Below are positions 9,335 to 17,884 of a stretch of 63,506 bases of DNA, piece by piece. The stretch is taken from positions 1 through 63,506 of the forward strand of contig NZ_AJLG01000005.1 of NCBI RefSeq assembly GCF_000258495.1, given 5' to 3'. Each line of letters opens with the position of its first letter. The first letter of the stretch is position 1. The translations under genes and the position numbers were made by a program. Source of the DNA: Pedobacter agri PB92 (GTDB lineage: Bacteria; Bacteroidota; Bacteroidia; Sphingobacteriales; Sphingobacteriaceae). Below the pieces are notes generated by a model, which was not told where the DNA came from, searched no databases, and was given only the letters and a program-made list of their open reading frames with translations.

Positions 9335-9763
9335 ATGATCAGGACGTTTGAAAATAGAGCAGAGCAAAAGATTTCGGGATTTCAGTCACCTGCTGCGGAT
9401 TATCTGGAGGGGCGGCTTGATATCGCCTCTACACTGGTCGTAGATCCTCATTCCACCTTTTATTTTCAAATGAAAGGGGATGCCTTGTCGTCGATCGGCA
9501 TCCATGACGGAGATATTCTGATTATTGATCGCAGCTTAAATCCTGAACATGGCGCTATTGTCATTGCCTTTGTGAATGGAAACTTTACCTGCCGGATCTA
9601 TCAGATCGCAAGTAAGGTTCCGGTACTGAAAAATGATAACGATGTCATCTTCCAGACAGAAATAAATACTTTGCAAGTTTGGGGCGTAGTGACTTCGATC
9701 TGCCGCAACGTATTGCCTAAATCACTTAAAACCGGGAAGTACCGCCATGTTTGCGCTTTGTGA
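9335..9763 (+). CDS. umuD: UmuD-like S24 protein with lost Ser/Lys catalytic dyad
   Basis: A 142-residue protein aligned end to end with UmuD: SGFQSPAADYLEGRLD matches the region after the E. coli cleavage site, and DGDILIIDRSLNPEHG is the conserved core. The nucleophile of the S24 protease (Ser60 in E. coli, GDSM) is Ala50 here (KGDALSS), and the general base Lys97 (FTVK) is Arg87 (FTCR). Both changes are clear codon substitutions (GCC and CGG), not indels. Only 14 residues precede the Ser-Gly that corresponds to the Cys-Gly cleavage point. The protein should not self-cleave and may resemble processed UmuD' from the outset. It overlaps umuC by 17 bases; partner of DNA polymerase V. Confidence 0.85.
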   Translation: MIRTFENRAEQKISGFQSPAADYLEGRLDIASTLVVDPHSTFYFQMKGDALSSIGIHDGDILIIDRSLNPEHGAIVIAFVNGNFTCRIYQIASKVPVLKNDNDVIFQTEINTLQVWGVVTSICRNVLPKSLKTGKYRHVCAL

Positions 9764-10991
9764 CTGCAATAACTTCTATGCCTCTGCCGAGCGTCTGTTT
9801 CGTCCGGAGCTTCAAGGTAAGCCTATTGTGGTGTTAAGCAACAATGATGGGTGTGTTATTGCCAGAAGTGAAGAGGCGAAAGCCTGTGGCATCAGGATGG
9901 GGGATCCTGAATTTTTGGTTAGAGACTTGATTAAAAAATTCCAGATCAATGTCTTTTCCAGCAACTATGTACTTTATGGTGATATGAGTGAACGCGTGAT
10001 GCACCAGCTTGGACGGTGGTTCCCCAGACTTGATGTTTATAGCATTGATGAAGCTTTCGGCTGGCTGGGGGGCATCAACAACTTGAATTCCTATGTCCCA
10101 AAAATCAGAACAGCGGTAGTGCAGAATACCGGCATTCCCGTATCCATTGGTGTGGCACCGACCAAGACCTTGGCTAAACTTGCGAATAAGCTCGCTAAAA
10201 AATACAATGGCGTGTTGGTATTGGATACTGATGAGAAAATTGCCTCTGCCGTTAAAGACTTTCCTGTACATGATTTGTGGGGAGTGGGCAGACAATACTA
10301 TAAAAAATTTGAGGCACTGAAAATAGAAACGGTCGCACAGTTGAGAGAAATGCCTGAAATGTGGTTTAAACAAAATATGACTATTATGGGCCAACGCATG
10401 TACAATGAGCTGTGGGGCAGGCCAGCTATCCCGCTGGATGAAATTCGTGAGGCAACCAAAGGGATCACGGTCAGCCGTTCGTTTCGCAACTACATCGAAA
10501 GCCCCGAAATACTTTCAGAAGCATTGACGCTTTACGCGAGCAGACTGGCTGAAAAGCTGCGGGCGCAGGGGCTCCGTTGCATGTACCTACAGGTGTTCTT
10601 ATATACCAATAAAAACCGCGAAGACCATCCACAGCATTTTCCCAGCCATACCCACAAATTACTAATCGCCAGTAACAGTACTACTGACCTTGTGAGCATC
10701 GCGGTCAAGGTAGCGCAGAAACTTTTTAAGTATGGCATCAAGTATCGAAAAGCCGGGGTGATCGCAACGGGGCTCATCCCGGAAAGTGAACTTCAGCTTA
10801 ACATCTTTTCAGACCACGATGGTGGCAAAAAAGATACGGTTTCTGCAGTCCTAGATAAGCTCAATCTTGCCTATGGCAGGGGAACCCTTAGAATGGCGAC
10901 TGAAGGATTTGAGAAAAAATGGAGACTTAAGCATGAATACCTCTCCAAGGGTTATACCACACGCTGGAGTGATATCATAAAAGTAATTTAA
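9747..10991 (+). CDS. umuC: UmuC-type Y-family translesion DNA polymerase
   Basis: A 414-residue Y-family polymerase, the catalytic subunit of DNA polymerase V. It begins MFALCDCNNFYASAER with metal-binding Asp6, and YSIDEAF at 98-104 supplies Asp101 and Glu102. The little-finger domain and C-terminal UmuC-specific region follow; the length matches UmuC rather than DinB (~350). The start overlaps the end of umuD by 17 bases, showing translational coupling. It would copy past bulky lesions together with the UmuD-like protein and RecA, at the cost of mutations. The gene appears intact. Confidence 0.93.
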   Translation: MFALCDCNNFYASAERLFRPELQGKPIVVLSNNDGCVIARSEEAKACGIRMGDPEFLVRDLIKKFQINVFSSNYVLYGDMSERVMHQLGRWFPRLDVYSIDEAFGWLGGINNLNSYVPKIRTAVVQNTGIPVSIGVAPTKTLAKLANKLAKKYNGVLVLDTDEKIASAVKDFPVHDLWGVGRQYYKKFEALKIETVAQLREMPEMWFKQNMTIMGQRMYNELWGRPAIPLDEIREATKGITVSRSFRNYIESPEILSEALTLYASRLAEKLRAQGLRCMYLQVFLYTNKNREDHPQHFPSHTHKLLIASNSTTDLVSIAVKVAQKLFKYGIKYRKAGVIATGLIPESELQLNIFSDHDGGKKDTVSAVLDKLNLAYGRGTLRMATEGFEKKWRLKHEYLSKGYTTRWSDIIKVI

Positions 10992-11075
10992 ATTAAACGT
11001 CAACATCAAAATAATAAACGGCCTCAACTAAGAATCCACAAACACATAAAACAAAAAAGTAAAGGAGATATAGCG

Positions 11076-11756
11076 ATGTGCGGAAGAACACTGATCGGCG
11101 AGAGCAAAGCCATGGCAGCAAAAGCAGGCCTCATCTTAGGCGGGGAAGCAAAACCAAAAGATACCAATCGTCCTCCGGGTACCGATATGCCTGTCATTCT
11201 GGATGCCCGTCCGGGTAAACTTCATTATATCAAGTGGGGGCTGATCCCATCATATTCCAGCGAAATTCCAAAGTTTAATACCACCTATTGCCGCATTGAA
11301 ACTATGCAGTCTTTGCCCACTTATAAACACCTGGTCGGCAGGCGTCACTGCGTGTTTGTTGTGGAAGGTTTTTATGAGTGGGACAGGAGTAGTGCTCAAA
11401 AACAGCCTTACTTTTTTGAGCGCCAGGATAAAGCACTGATGCTGATTGCTGGTTATTGGGACAGCTGGAAGGATCCAAAGACCGGCATTGTCATTCCCTC
11501 CTGTACTATGATCATGCAGCCCGCCAATGAATTTATGTCCCGGATTCACGACCGCATGCCCTGCATGCTCACTCAGGGCGAAAGCGCCATCTGGCTTGAT
11601 AGGGAACTTCCAGTTCAGGAAAGATTAAAAGTCTTGCATCCTGCGGATAATAATTTGCTGAAAGGTTGGCAGGTCGATAAAAAAATCAACAATGCCAGAA
11701 ATAAGGACGAGGATAATAATAAGCCCTCAGGACCCGATCTGACGTTATTCAACTAA
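11076..11756 (+). CDS. SRAP domain protein (YedK/HMCES family) that crosslinks abasic sites
   Basis: A 226-residue SOS-response-associated peptidase (SRAP) protein. The start MCGR exposes catalytic Cys2 after Met removal, the residue that forms a thiazolidine bond with abasic sites in single-stranded DNA. Asn68 (KFNTTYCRIET), Glu101 (GFYEW) and His158 (RIHDRMP) correspond to the conserved active-site residues of YedK/HMCES. It is 84 bases downstream of umuC on the same strand and is followed by a terminator, so it probably belongs to the umu operon. The charged tail after ~residue 205 is poorly conserved in the family. Confidence 0.9.
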   Translation: MCGRTLIGESKAMAAKAGLILGGEAKPKDTNRPPGTDMPVILDARPGKLHYIKWGLIPSYSSEIPKFNTTYCRIETMQSLPTYKHLVGRRHCVFVVEGFYEWDRSSAQKQPYFFERQDKALMLIAGYWDSWKDPKTGIVIPSCTMIMQPANEFMSRIHDRMPCMLTQGESAIWLDRELPVQERLKVLHPADNNLLKGWQVDKKINNARNKDEDNNKPSGPDLTLFN

Positions 11757-11860
11757 AATGATGGATGAAAAATGCCACCAATTAAAACAAAGGGAAGAGT
11801 ACGTTGTTATTCGTCTACATTTTACTTATGAGTAAATAGTTTAACTTCAAAAAACAATTT

Positions 11861-11888
11861 AAAGGCGGTCGTGAGATAGCCTTTTTTT
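11861..11888 (+). terminator. Intrinsic terminator after the umu-SRAP operon
   Basis: AAAGGC (11861-11866) and GCCTTT (11879-11884) form a stem around a 12-base loop and run into a tract of seven T ending at 11887. It lies about 105 bases after the SRAP stop codon and before the methyltransferase gene. Confidence 0.55.
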
Positions 11889-11951
11889 GTTCCGCCTCTT
11901 TGCAAACTGATGGTATTCGATTAATATCATTTTTTATCTTTGCCAGTACAC

Positions 11952-12572
11952 ATGAACGGAATACAAGATATACAGGAAACTTTTGGAAATATTGATATTT
12001 ATCTTTTTGATCAACTGCTTAAAGGCACCTATCAAAATTGTCGCACCGTCTTAGATGCGGGTTGCGGAACCGGACGAAATCTGATTTACTTTCTGAACAA
12101 TGCGTATGATGTTCATGGAGTTGATCATTATCCTGAATCCATTAATCAAATAAAAAGTCTTGTTAAAGAAACTTTAAATTTAAAGGCAGCTGAAAATTTT
12201 CATATCGCTTCGGTAGAAGATATGCCGTTTGAAAATGAAAAATTTGACCTGGTGATCAGCAGCGCGGTTCTACATTTTGCCCAAAGTCTCGGGCATTTTG
12301 AGGGGATGTTGTGTGAGATGTGGCGTGTGCTGAAACCAGGTGGCTATCTGTTTTGCAGACTGGCGTCAGATATTGGAATTGAATCTTCCGTGCGGTTTAT
12401 CGGAAACGGAAGATACATACTGCCTGATGAGTCAGAACGCTTTTTGGTCAATCAGGAAATGCTTATCCGTTTAACCAAAAAGCTTGGCGGAATATTGCAT
12501 GAGCCTATAAAAACTACTAACGTGCAGAATTTGCGAAGCATGACCACGTGGTGCGTGAGGAAGGGAGAATGA
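11952..12572 (+). CDS. Class I SAM-dependent methyltransferase
   Basis: About 206 residues with the Rossmann-type methyltransferase core: motif I VLDAGCGTGRN binds SAM, an acidic residue follows in HGVDHYPES (motif II), and the later segment EKFDLVISSAVLHF is motif IV. It resembles Methyltransf_11/UbiE-like small-molecule methyltransferases; the substrate cannot be told. I chose the ATG at 11952 rather than the upstream in-frame TTG at 11940. TATCTTTG at 11935-11942 resembles a -7 box but leaves almost no leader, so I do not call it a promoter. Monocistronic or with the small downstream gene. Confidence 0.85.
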   Translation: MNGIQDIQETFGNIDIYLFDQLLKGTYQNCRTVLDAGCGTGRNLIYFLNNAYDVHGVDHYPESINQIKSLVKETLNLKAAENFHIASVEDMPFENEKFDLVISSAVLHFAQSLGHFEGMLCEMWRVLKPGGYLFCRLASDIGIESSVRFIGNGRYILPDESERFLVNQEMLIRLTKKLGGILHEPIKTTNVQNLRSMTTWCVRKGE

Positions 12573-12613
12573 GTAATTTTATGTTTTTTAGATATATCGT
12601 TAAAAGGTGAATT

Positions 12614-12901
12614 ATGGCTTGCATGACGCCCGCTGAACTTGCACTGGTAGCGCGAAGATTGGAAGAGATATTTAAAAATTTCAATATTACGCTTAAAGTT
12701 GGTATTCCAAATATTATTGCCATCAATCTACCATACGAGATTTCCTTTAAGGATGAAAATGCTATGAATGCGTTCGGTTATCAGTCACTAACTGCTGCAG
12801 GGATACAATTATATTCTGATTTGGAATTGGTATTTATCGATTTTGCCAAGCGTGAAACTAGTATAATCTTAAAGGGGATACCTAGAGAGGACATAAATTA
12901 A
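12614..12901 (+). CDS. Hypothetical protein, 95 residues
   Basis: An open frame starting MACMTPAELALVARRLEEIF with a predicted long N-terminal helix and an alternating beta-rich remainder (ELVFIDFAKRETSIILKG). No family recognised. Composition is normal for a soluble protein. It starts 42 bases after the methyltransferase stop and could be co-transcribed with it. No signal peptide or membrane segment. Confidence 0.45.
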   Translation: MACMTPAELALVARRLEEIFKNFNITLKVGIPNIIAINLPYEISFKDENAMNAFGYQSLTAAGIQLYSDLELVFIDFAKRETSIILKGIPREDIN

Positions 12902-13042
12902 TAGTCTAGAATTTAATTTTTTAAAACCTTCTAATGTGCCATGATATTATGCTTCAACAGCTCTACTGTAGCTGGTGGAAATCACTTGATATAAATATAC
13001 CGTCAATTAAAACAGTTTCCGCATTTTGGACATTATTAAACT

Positions 13043-13669
13043 ATGGAAACAGCAGTGCCAGGATTATTCCTATTTCCGGATTTTATAAATGAAAGAAAAG
13101 AGAAAGATCTTCTTGATGAGATAGATAGCAAAGTTTGGATGGTTGATTATGCCCGAAGGCTGCAATACTACGGTTACAGAAACGAGTTGGAAAGCCCTTA
13201 TGATCTGGTACCGTTCCCGGTACCACTTCCGGATCAAATCCGACTATTGTCAGATAATATTGTTAGAGAGGGGATTCTAGATGATGCGCCTGACCAGGTT
13301 ATCATTAATGAATATATGCCTGGTGAAGGGATCAGGCCGCATAAGGATCGCAACTATTATGAAAATCAGATATGCGGTGTGAATCTGGGAAGCGGCTGTG
13401 TGATGAGATTTATAAAAGGTGCAAACCTGGAAACGATAGATGTTCAGATACCGAGGCGGTCTATATATGTGATGCAGGACGATGCGAGAAGAAAATGGAG
13501 TCATGGCATACCTCCAAGGAAGAAAGATGTCCTAAATGGTATTATCCACCACCGGGAAAGAAGGGTATCAATTACCTATCGAAAGGTAAAAGCCTCCAGA
13601 GTTCATCCGATTAATCCCGAAGGAAAGGTGGCTGGAATGTTACAGCAACTCTTTGGCATTGTTTTGTGA
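13043..13669 (+). CDS. AlkB-like 2-oxoglutarate/Fe(II) dioxygenase
   Basis: A 208-residue protein of the AlkB (2OG-FeII_Oxy) family. Iron ligands are visible as HKD (His100, Asp102) and His154 (KWSHGI), with Arg174 and Arg180 (RRVSITYR) as the 2-oxoglutarate and family-signature arginines. The NEYMPGEGI segment just before the HxD is the substrate-side motif common to AlkB homologues such as ALKBH4/8-like bacterial members. Likely role: oxidative removal of methyl groups from nucleic acid bases, fitting the repair-rich neighbourhood; protein substrates are an alternative. Intact and monocistronic. Confidence 0.85.
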   Translation: METAVPGLFLFPDFINERKEKDLLDEIDSKVWMVDYARRLQYYGYRNELESPYDLVPFPVPLPDQIRLLSDNIVREGILDDAPDQVIINEYMPGEGIRPHKDRNYYENQICGVNLGSGCVMRFIKGANLETIDVQIPRRSIYVMQDDARRKWSHGIPPRKKDVLNGIIHHRERRVSITYRKVKASRVHPINPEGKVAGMLQQLFGIVL

Positions 13670-14081
13670 GCTTTCAGTTAATGCTGAGGTATCAATCGAA
13701 GAACTGAATTTACAATTTCCCTTTCTGACGAAAAAAATCTCACGATGAAAAGGCTTTAATCTTCTTTCCGTTTGCGTTAACACTTTGGATTCTGCTTAGC
13801 GTTTCCAAACGCATTTATGATGTAACAACTTAGCTCAATTGAATGGATTCCAAAATGTACGTGTAAAATATGTTATTTTGGCATTGTGCTTTATAGCTTA
13901 AGAGTCTTGAAATACACACTTTTTTTTAAAGAGGTGCTCAAATTGATTTTCGTTATTTAGATTTAAAGGTTGATTTGCGACGGGAAAATCTTCGACAATT
14001 ATCTTAAAATAACATGGGAAAAAGCGAGTATCATCCCTATCAATGCATTTGATGTCCTCTATTTATTCCTCTATAGTTGTT
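13670..14081. other. Gene-free interval
   Basis: About 410 AT-rich bases between the AlkB-like gene (+) and the convergent lipid kinase gene (-). No credible open frame, RNA or strong hairpin seen. Confidence 0.4.
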
Positions 14082-15002
14082 TTAGACTAGCTTATCCTCT
14101 CCAACAATCACCTCGATTAAACTGTGCATTAGGTTTATCGATAGTTTCTTGTTTTTTAAAAAACTTATCTGCTGGTCATCCGTATGGCAATCCTGGCCAT
14201 TCCACTTAACTTTCAAGGATTTGGTTCGGATAGGTTTAATTGGAAATTGACTCGTTTTCCCATTAATGGTGTTCTCTATAAAGGTGCAAAGGCTCTGCCG
14301 CTGATTTTCACGTACCATCACGACATCAAAAAAGCCATCACCTGGATCGGCATCCACTGCCAGTTTAAGATTGGGGCCTAGCCTTGAAATATTCATCACT
14401 TCAATCAACAAAAAACTGTCCTCTATTAATTTCCCTTCTATTTCCAACGTACATTTTTTGGCTTTATATTGTGTTGCAATTTGTTGTAATAAATCAAGGG
14501 CATAGGTTAACTCTTCTTCCGTAGAAGCATTTTCCGGCCGCTGATAATCTTCCATCTGTTTCATTAGTTTCGGGAATATGCCAAAGCCAAAGGACTCCAA
14601 AAAAAATGAGGTTCCAGCAACCGAGCTGATTTGACCGATGTCAAATTTCCGGATGTTAAAGTGCTTCCAGCTGGATACATTTTGAGTAACATTTTGTGAG
14701 ATGCCTAGCGATGTAGCGATATTATTGGCTGTTCCCATTGGGAGCAAAGCAATGGGGCGTTTGAGGCGCAATTTTTTGTTTAATAATCTGATAATTGTCT
14801 TCCGTATAGTTCCGTCGCCACCGGCAATGGCGATGAATGAAGTGTCGGGCCTTATATCTTTTAAAGATTTTTTTTCCGATGAGGCATAATCAACACTAAA
14901 GCCTTGTTTTTTAATCAGTTTACCAAGGGTAGTTTTACTGAAGCCTTTTTGACCAGCATTCGGATTATGGATTAACCTTACCTGTTGAGGTGTCTTGTTC
15001 AT
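14082..15002 (-). CDS. Diacylglycerol/lipid kinase family protein (YegS/BmrU-like)
   Basis: About 306 residues of the DAGK catalytic family. The N-terminus LIHNPNAGQKG is the first nucleotide-binding loop and AGGDGTIRK (GGDGT at about 61-65) is the diagnostic ATP-binding motif; LLPMGTANNIA is the third conserved loop. The C-terminal beta-sandwich domain includes FDVVMVRENQ. Such proteins phosphorylate lipid hydroxyls at the inner membrane. The ATG at 15002 is preferred; an in-frame TTG lies at 15011. It is divergent from surE with only ~57 bases between starts, so their promoters overlap. Confidence 0.85.
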   Translation of the reverse strand: MNKTPQQVRLIHNPNAGQKGFSKTTLGKLIKKQGFSVDYASSEKKSLKDIRPDTSFIAIAGGDGTIRKTIIRLLNKKLRLKRPIALLPMGTANNIATSLGISQNVTQNVSSWKHFNIRKFDIGQISSVAGTSFFLESFGFGIFPKLMKQMEDYQRPENASTEEELTYALDLLQQIATQYKAKKCTLEIEGKLIEDSFLLIEVMNISRLGPNLKLAVDADPGDGFFDVVMVRENQRQSLCTFIENTINGKTSQFPIKPIRTKSLKVKWNGQDCHTDDQQISFLKNKKLSINLMHSLIEVIVGEDKLV

Positions 15003-15059
15003 ATTCAACAAAACAATGGTTTAACTAGATGGTTTTTAGGGTAGGTAAAATAAAATATT

Positions 15060-15791
15060 ATGAATATACTGATCACCAACGACGATGGAATCTATAGCCC
15101 GGGCATTGCGGCCTTGGCTCTAATGGCTAGTGCTTTTGGAAAGGTACGAATTGTAGCGCCTGATGTAGAACAATCGTCAATGGGGCATGCAATAACCCAT
15201 TCCAGGCCACTTTCATATAAAAAGTCGCCAATCGTTTTTGATGGTGTCGAAGCTTTTAGGGTTAATGGAACGCCTGCAGATTGTGTAGCACTTGGCATTC
15301 ATATGTATCCGGATACTGATGTTGTCTTATCGGGGATCAACATGGGGCCTAATTTGGGTAATTCGATGTGGCACTCAGGTACTCTTGCTGCGGCAAAGCA
15401 GGCTGTTTTGCTAGGAGTAAAGGGTATTGCTTTAAGTACTCCTGTAGGACAGACTGAGCCAGATTTTGCCGCACTCGAACCATTTGTTAAAACTACACTT
15501 AAAATGCTTTTGCCTGTAGAAGATTTGTCTTTGTTCAACGTTAATTTCCCACCATTCCCAAAAGAAATTAAATGGACACGTCAATCAGTCCGGTTGTACG
15601 ATGGAAATGTAGTGCCTGGTACAGACCCGATGGGAAGAAAACATTTCTGGATAACGGTAAGCCCATTAGAACCAGCAGACGAAGGCAGTGATCGCTGGGC
15701 GGTAGAACATGATTACGTTTCAATCACCCCGCTTAGACTCGATCTAACTGATGAAGCAGAACTAAAGCGGTATTCAACGATAATGCTTTAA
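15060..15791 (+). CDS. surE: 5'-nucleotidase SurE
   Basis: A 243-residue SurE family phosphatase acting on nucleoside 5'/3'-monophosphates. The start MNILITNDDG carries the metal-binding Asp8-Asp9; Ser40 (EQSSMGHAIT) and Asn94 (VLSGINMGPNLG) complete the usual metal/phosphate site. The length and C-terminus are normal for the family. It is associated with stationary-phase survival in other bacteria. Divergent from the lipid kinase gene. Intact. Confidence 0.92.
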   Translation: MNILITNDDGIYSPGIAALALMASAFGKVRIVAPDVEQSSMGHAITHSRPLSYKKSPIVFDGVEAFRVNGTPADCVALGIHMYPDTDVVLSGINMGPNLGNSMWHSGTLAAAKQAVLLGVKGIALSTPVGQTEPDFAALEPFVKTTLKMLLPVEDLSLFNVNFPPFPKEIKWTRQSVRLYDGNVVPGTDPMGRKHFWITVSPLEPADEGSDRWAVEHDYVSITPLRLDLTDEAELKRYSTIML

Positions 15792-16018
15792 CTACGGCTT
15801 ATAAAGGGACTGACTTACACTATATAAGTTATTCCTGATTGTAAAGTGCAATTGTAGAGTCGCTATCAATAAACATGTGAAATTGTAACTCGTATTTAAT
15901 AATCTATTTAAAGTAAAATGCTATCATAAATTTAATCAAAAATGTCGCTACAAATTTCCTATACTTGAATCAAGTGGATTGCCAAAATTCAAAGTGAGAT
16001 ATGATGCTTAAGTTTTCC

Positions 16019-16143
16019 ATTCTATTTTTTTGTATGCAAACCTATAAAGGCAGCCTATAATTTGTCAATGGTTTATAAACGGTTGAAAAACCGCCATTGA
16101 CAAATTGCCAGCCTTCATTAAACGGTGCATAAAAAAATAGAAT
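16019..16143. repeat. Long imperfect inverted repeat upstream of the radC-like gene
   Basis: The core has perfect 13-base arms AATTTGTCAATGG (16059-16071) and CCATTGACAAATT (16094-16106) around a 22-base loop. The symmetry extends outward: ATTCTATTTTTTTGTATGC at 16019-16037 pairs with GCATAAAAAAATAGAAT at 16127-16143, with a less matched middle (AGGCAGCC / GGCTGGC-like). The element ends directly at the ATG of the next gene. It resembles a MITE-like remnant or a large regulatory hairpin. Confidence 0.65.
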
Positions 16144-16144
16144 T

Positions 16145-16621
16145 ATGGAAAACTATCATGTGCATCAAAAACAACTCTCAACAATTTGTGAAATCGAAAT
16201 CACCTACCATCCAGATTTCATAATATCAGATTGTCCTAAAGCAGATTCCAGCGAGGATTTGTATGCAATATTGCGAGAGCACTGGAATTTAAACCAGATA
16301 GCGTTACGAGAAGAATTTAAGATTATTTTATTGAGCACTAATCTTCGGATATTAGGTATATCAAGTATTGCATCTGGTGGAATGTCTACTGTTTCAATTG
16401 ACAGTAAACTTATTTTCTCCACAGCGCTATTGGCGAATGCCAGAGGAATTATTTTGGCTCATAACCATCCCTCTGGTAATTTGATACCAAGCCAGTCTGA
16501 TATAAATATTACAAAAAAAATCAAAGACGGTGCAAAATTGCTAGATATCGAGGTGTTTGACCATATCATCTTAACCAAGGATAATGGCTACTATTCATTT
16601 GCAGATGATGGGATATTATAA
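16145..16621 (+). CDS. RadC-type JAB/MPN domain protein
   Basis: A 158-residue protein with the RadC JAB1/MPN metal motif: Glu57 (REEFKIILL), then AHNHPSG (His106, His108, Ser110) and Asp119 (SQSDINIT), the full EHxHx7SxxD zinc set. It lacks the N-terminal helix-hairpin-helix of long RadC (~220 residues), like the short RadC proteins common in Bacteroidota and on mobile elements, where JAB proteins are presumed metalloproteases or anti-restriction factors. The biochemical role of RadC is unsettled. The gene starts right at the end of a long inverted repeat, which could control it. Confidence 0.85.
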   Translation: MENYHVHQKQLSTICEIEITYHPDFIISDCPKADSSEDLYAILREHWNLNQIALREEFKIILLSTNLRILGISSIASGGMSTVSIDSKLIFSTALLANARGIILAHNHPSGNLIPSQSDINITKKIKDGAKLLDIEVFDHIILTKDNGYYSFADDGIL

Positions 16622-16696
16622 TCCCATCTTTACTTGTTTTCGCTGCGTGAGTTTTCTAGCGTTAAGAAATCTGTCGATGGGGGATACCCCTTCAGC

Positions 16697-17008
16697 ATGA
16701 AATTTTTAAATAATTTGTTTTTATGTTATCTTTATCTGGACCCTTTAATTAATATATCACTAAGTAAACTTCTCATGAGGACCGGAGTCATAGTTTCCTA
16801 TAATAGTGTGATCAGGTGTGGCGTCATTAAAGATGCCAATAAACACAAAATCAGGTTTTACAACGAGCATCCTGAAGTGAGGCTCAAAGTACTTGATGTC
16901 GTCAGGTTTTCCGTTGGCTTTGTTGATAATGCGTTAAAGGCTGTTAATGTCATTCCAGTACTTGACAAAAATGGATCAAGGGTTTCGCTGGCAATGTTAG
17001 TCAACTAA
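16697..17008 (+). CDS. Hypothetical protein, possibly a decayed transposase fragment
   Basis: About 103 residues from the ATG at 16697 (an in-frame TTG exists at 16634). The segment SKLLMRTGVIVSYNSVIRCG faintly recalls the N-terminal helix-turn-helix of IS6-like transposases (ERGxxVSYxTVxRW), but no DDE residues follow and the remainder is unrecognised. It follows the RadC-type gene closely. Treat the transposase idea as weak. Confidence 0.3.
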   Translation: MKFLNNLFLCYLYLDPLINISLSKLLMRTGVIVSYNSVIRCGVIKDANKHKIRFYNEHPEVRLKVLDVVRFSVGFVDNALKAVNVIPVLDKNGSRVSLAMLVN

Positions 17009-17710
17009 TGCGAACATTTAAAGGATAGCTTTTAAATAATGCCTTCTGAATGCTTATCGAAAGTAAACTAAAGGAATACTGATAATTGGGCTCACAACTT
17101 AATAGCGTCCAATTGTCTTGAGTAAATTTGGAATTCTTCCAAATGAATATTGCTTTGTTAATTTTGATTTGATCAGAACGCATTTGAATTCACGAATACT
17201 GATCGTTATATATTCCACTTTTTGTTTTTTGTTGATTTGATGTATCAGAAATTAGTGAAGATAATTCAATTTAGGTTAGGTAGCCATTCACTAATTCCAA
17301 AAACTTTAGCGTATTAACGTCAATGGGATGAAAAAGGAGTAATTTGTTGTTACTGAAATGTATGTTATACTCTTCAAACTATTCTTTCCCATACTGAGAT
17401 AATCTCAAGTTCAATACCAGTGGAGTATTCTGGATTGACACCTTGCAGACGGACTTACCGCCCAGTGGTATAATAACCAATTAAATCCCAACACAAATTA
17501 TCAACCGTTAGATGCTACGTTCTACCTCCACTATTAATAGGTGAGGCAATACTTATTACTTTATCACCATCCGGAAATGCACTAATAAAAGATATTGGTA
17601 TTAAGTACATAAGCCGCTTTTGATGCAAGCGATAATTCTAGCATAAATCAAGGTGGGTATTTTTCTTTCTCCAGTCAGGGAGTATTCTTCCCCCTTCTTT
17701 TACGTAACCT

Positions 17711-17827
17711 TTAAAGCATTGTTAATCCAAATTCTAAAACGGTTTTATCGCCTTTAAGGGGTTCGATGGTGATCAAGTCTGGACCAATTTTGATTTCTTT
17801 CTTTTCGGTTGCTGCTTTACTATTCAT
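17711..17827 (-). CDS. Very small open frame, possible gene remnant
   Basis: Starts MNSKAATEKKEIKIGPDL and runs 38 residues to a TAA. Composition is strongly protein-like (charged, beta-prone, LITIEPLKGDKTVLEFG), unlike the surrounding non-coding sequence. No family recognised. It may be a genuine small protein or the 5' end of a gene truncated by a base error. Confidence 0.3.
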   Translation of the reverse strand: MNSKAATEKKEIKIGPDLITIEPLKGDKTVLEFGLTML

Positions 17828-17884
17828 AAAGCAAATGTTACTAATATTTTAAGTAATCTAAGGAAAAGTTCTGCGCATAAAAAA

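Noticed and set aside
9335..9763. UmuD catalytic losses as sequencing error
   Set aside because: Two separate substitutions in codons GCC and CGG, with an intact frame on both sides; the errors seen elsewhere in the window are indels.
11935..11942. TATCTTTG as -7 box of the methyltransferase gene
   Set aside because: It leaves only nine bases to the start codon and the nearest TTG lies 32 bases upstream, outside the expected spacing.
16697..17008. Intact IS6-type insertion sequence
   Set aside because: Only a faint helix-turn-helix likeness; no DDE residues, no terminal inverted repeats matched to it.
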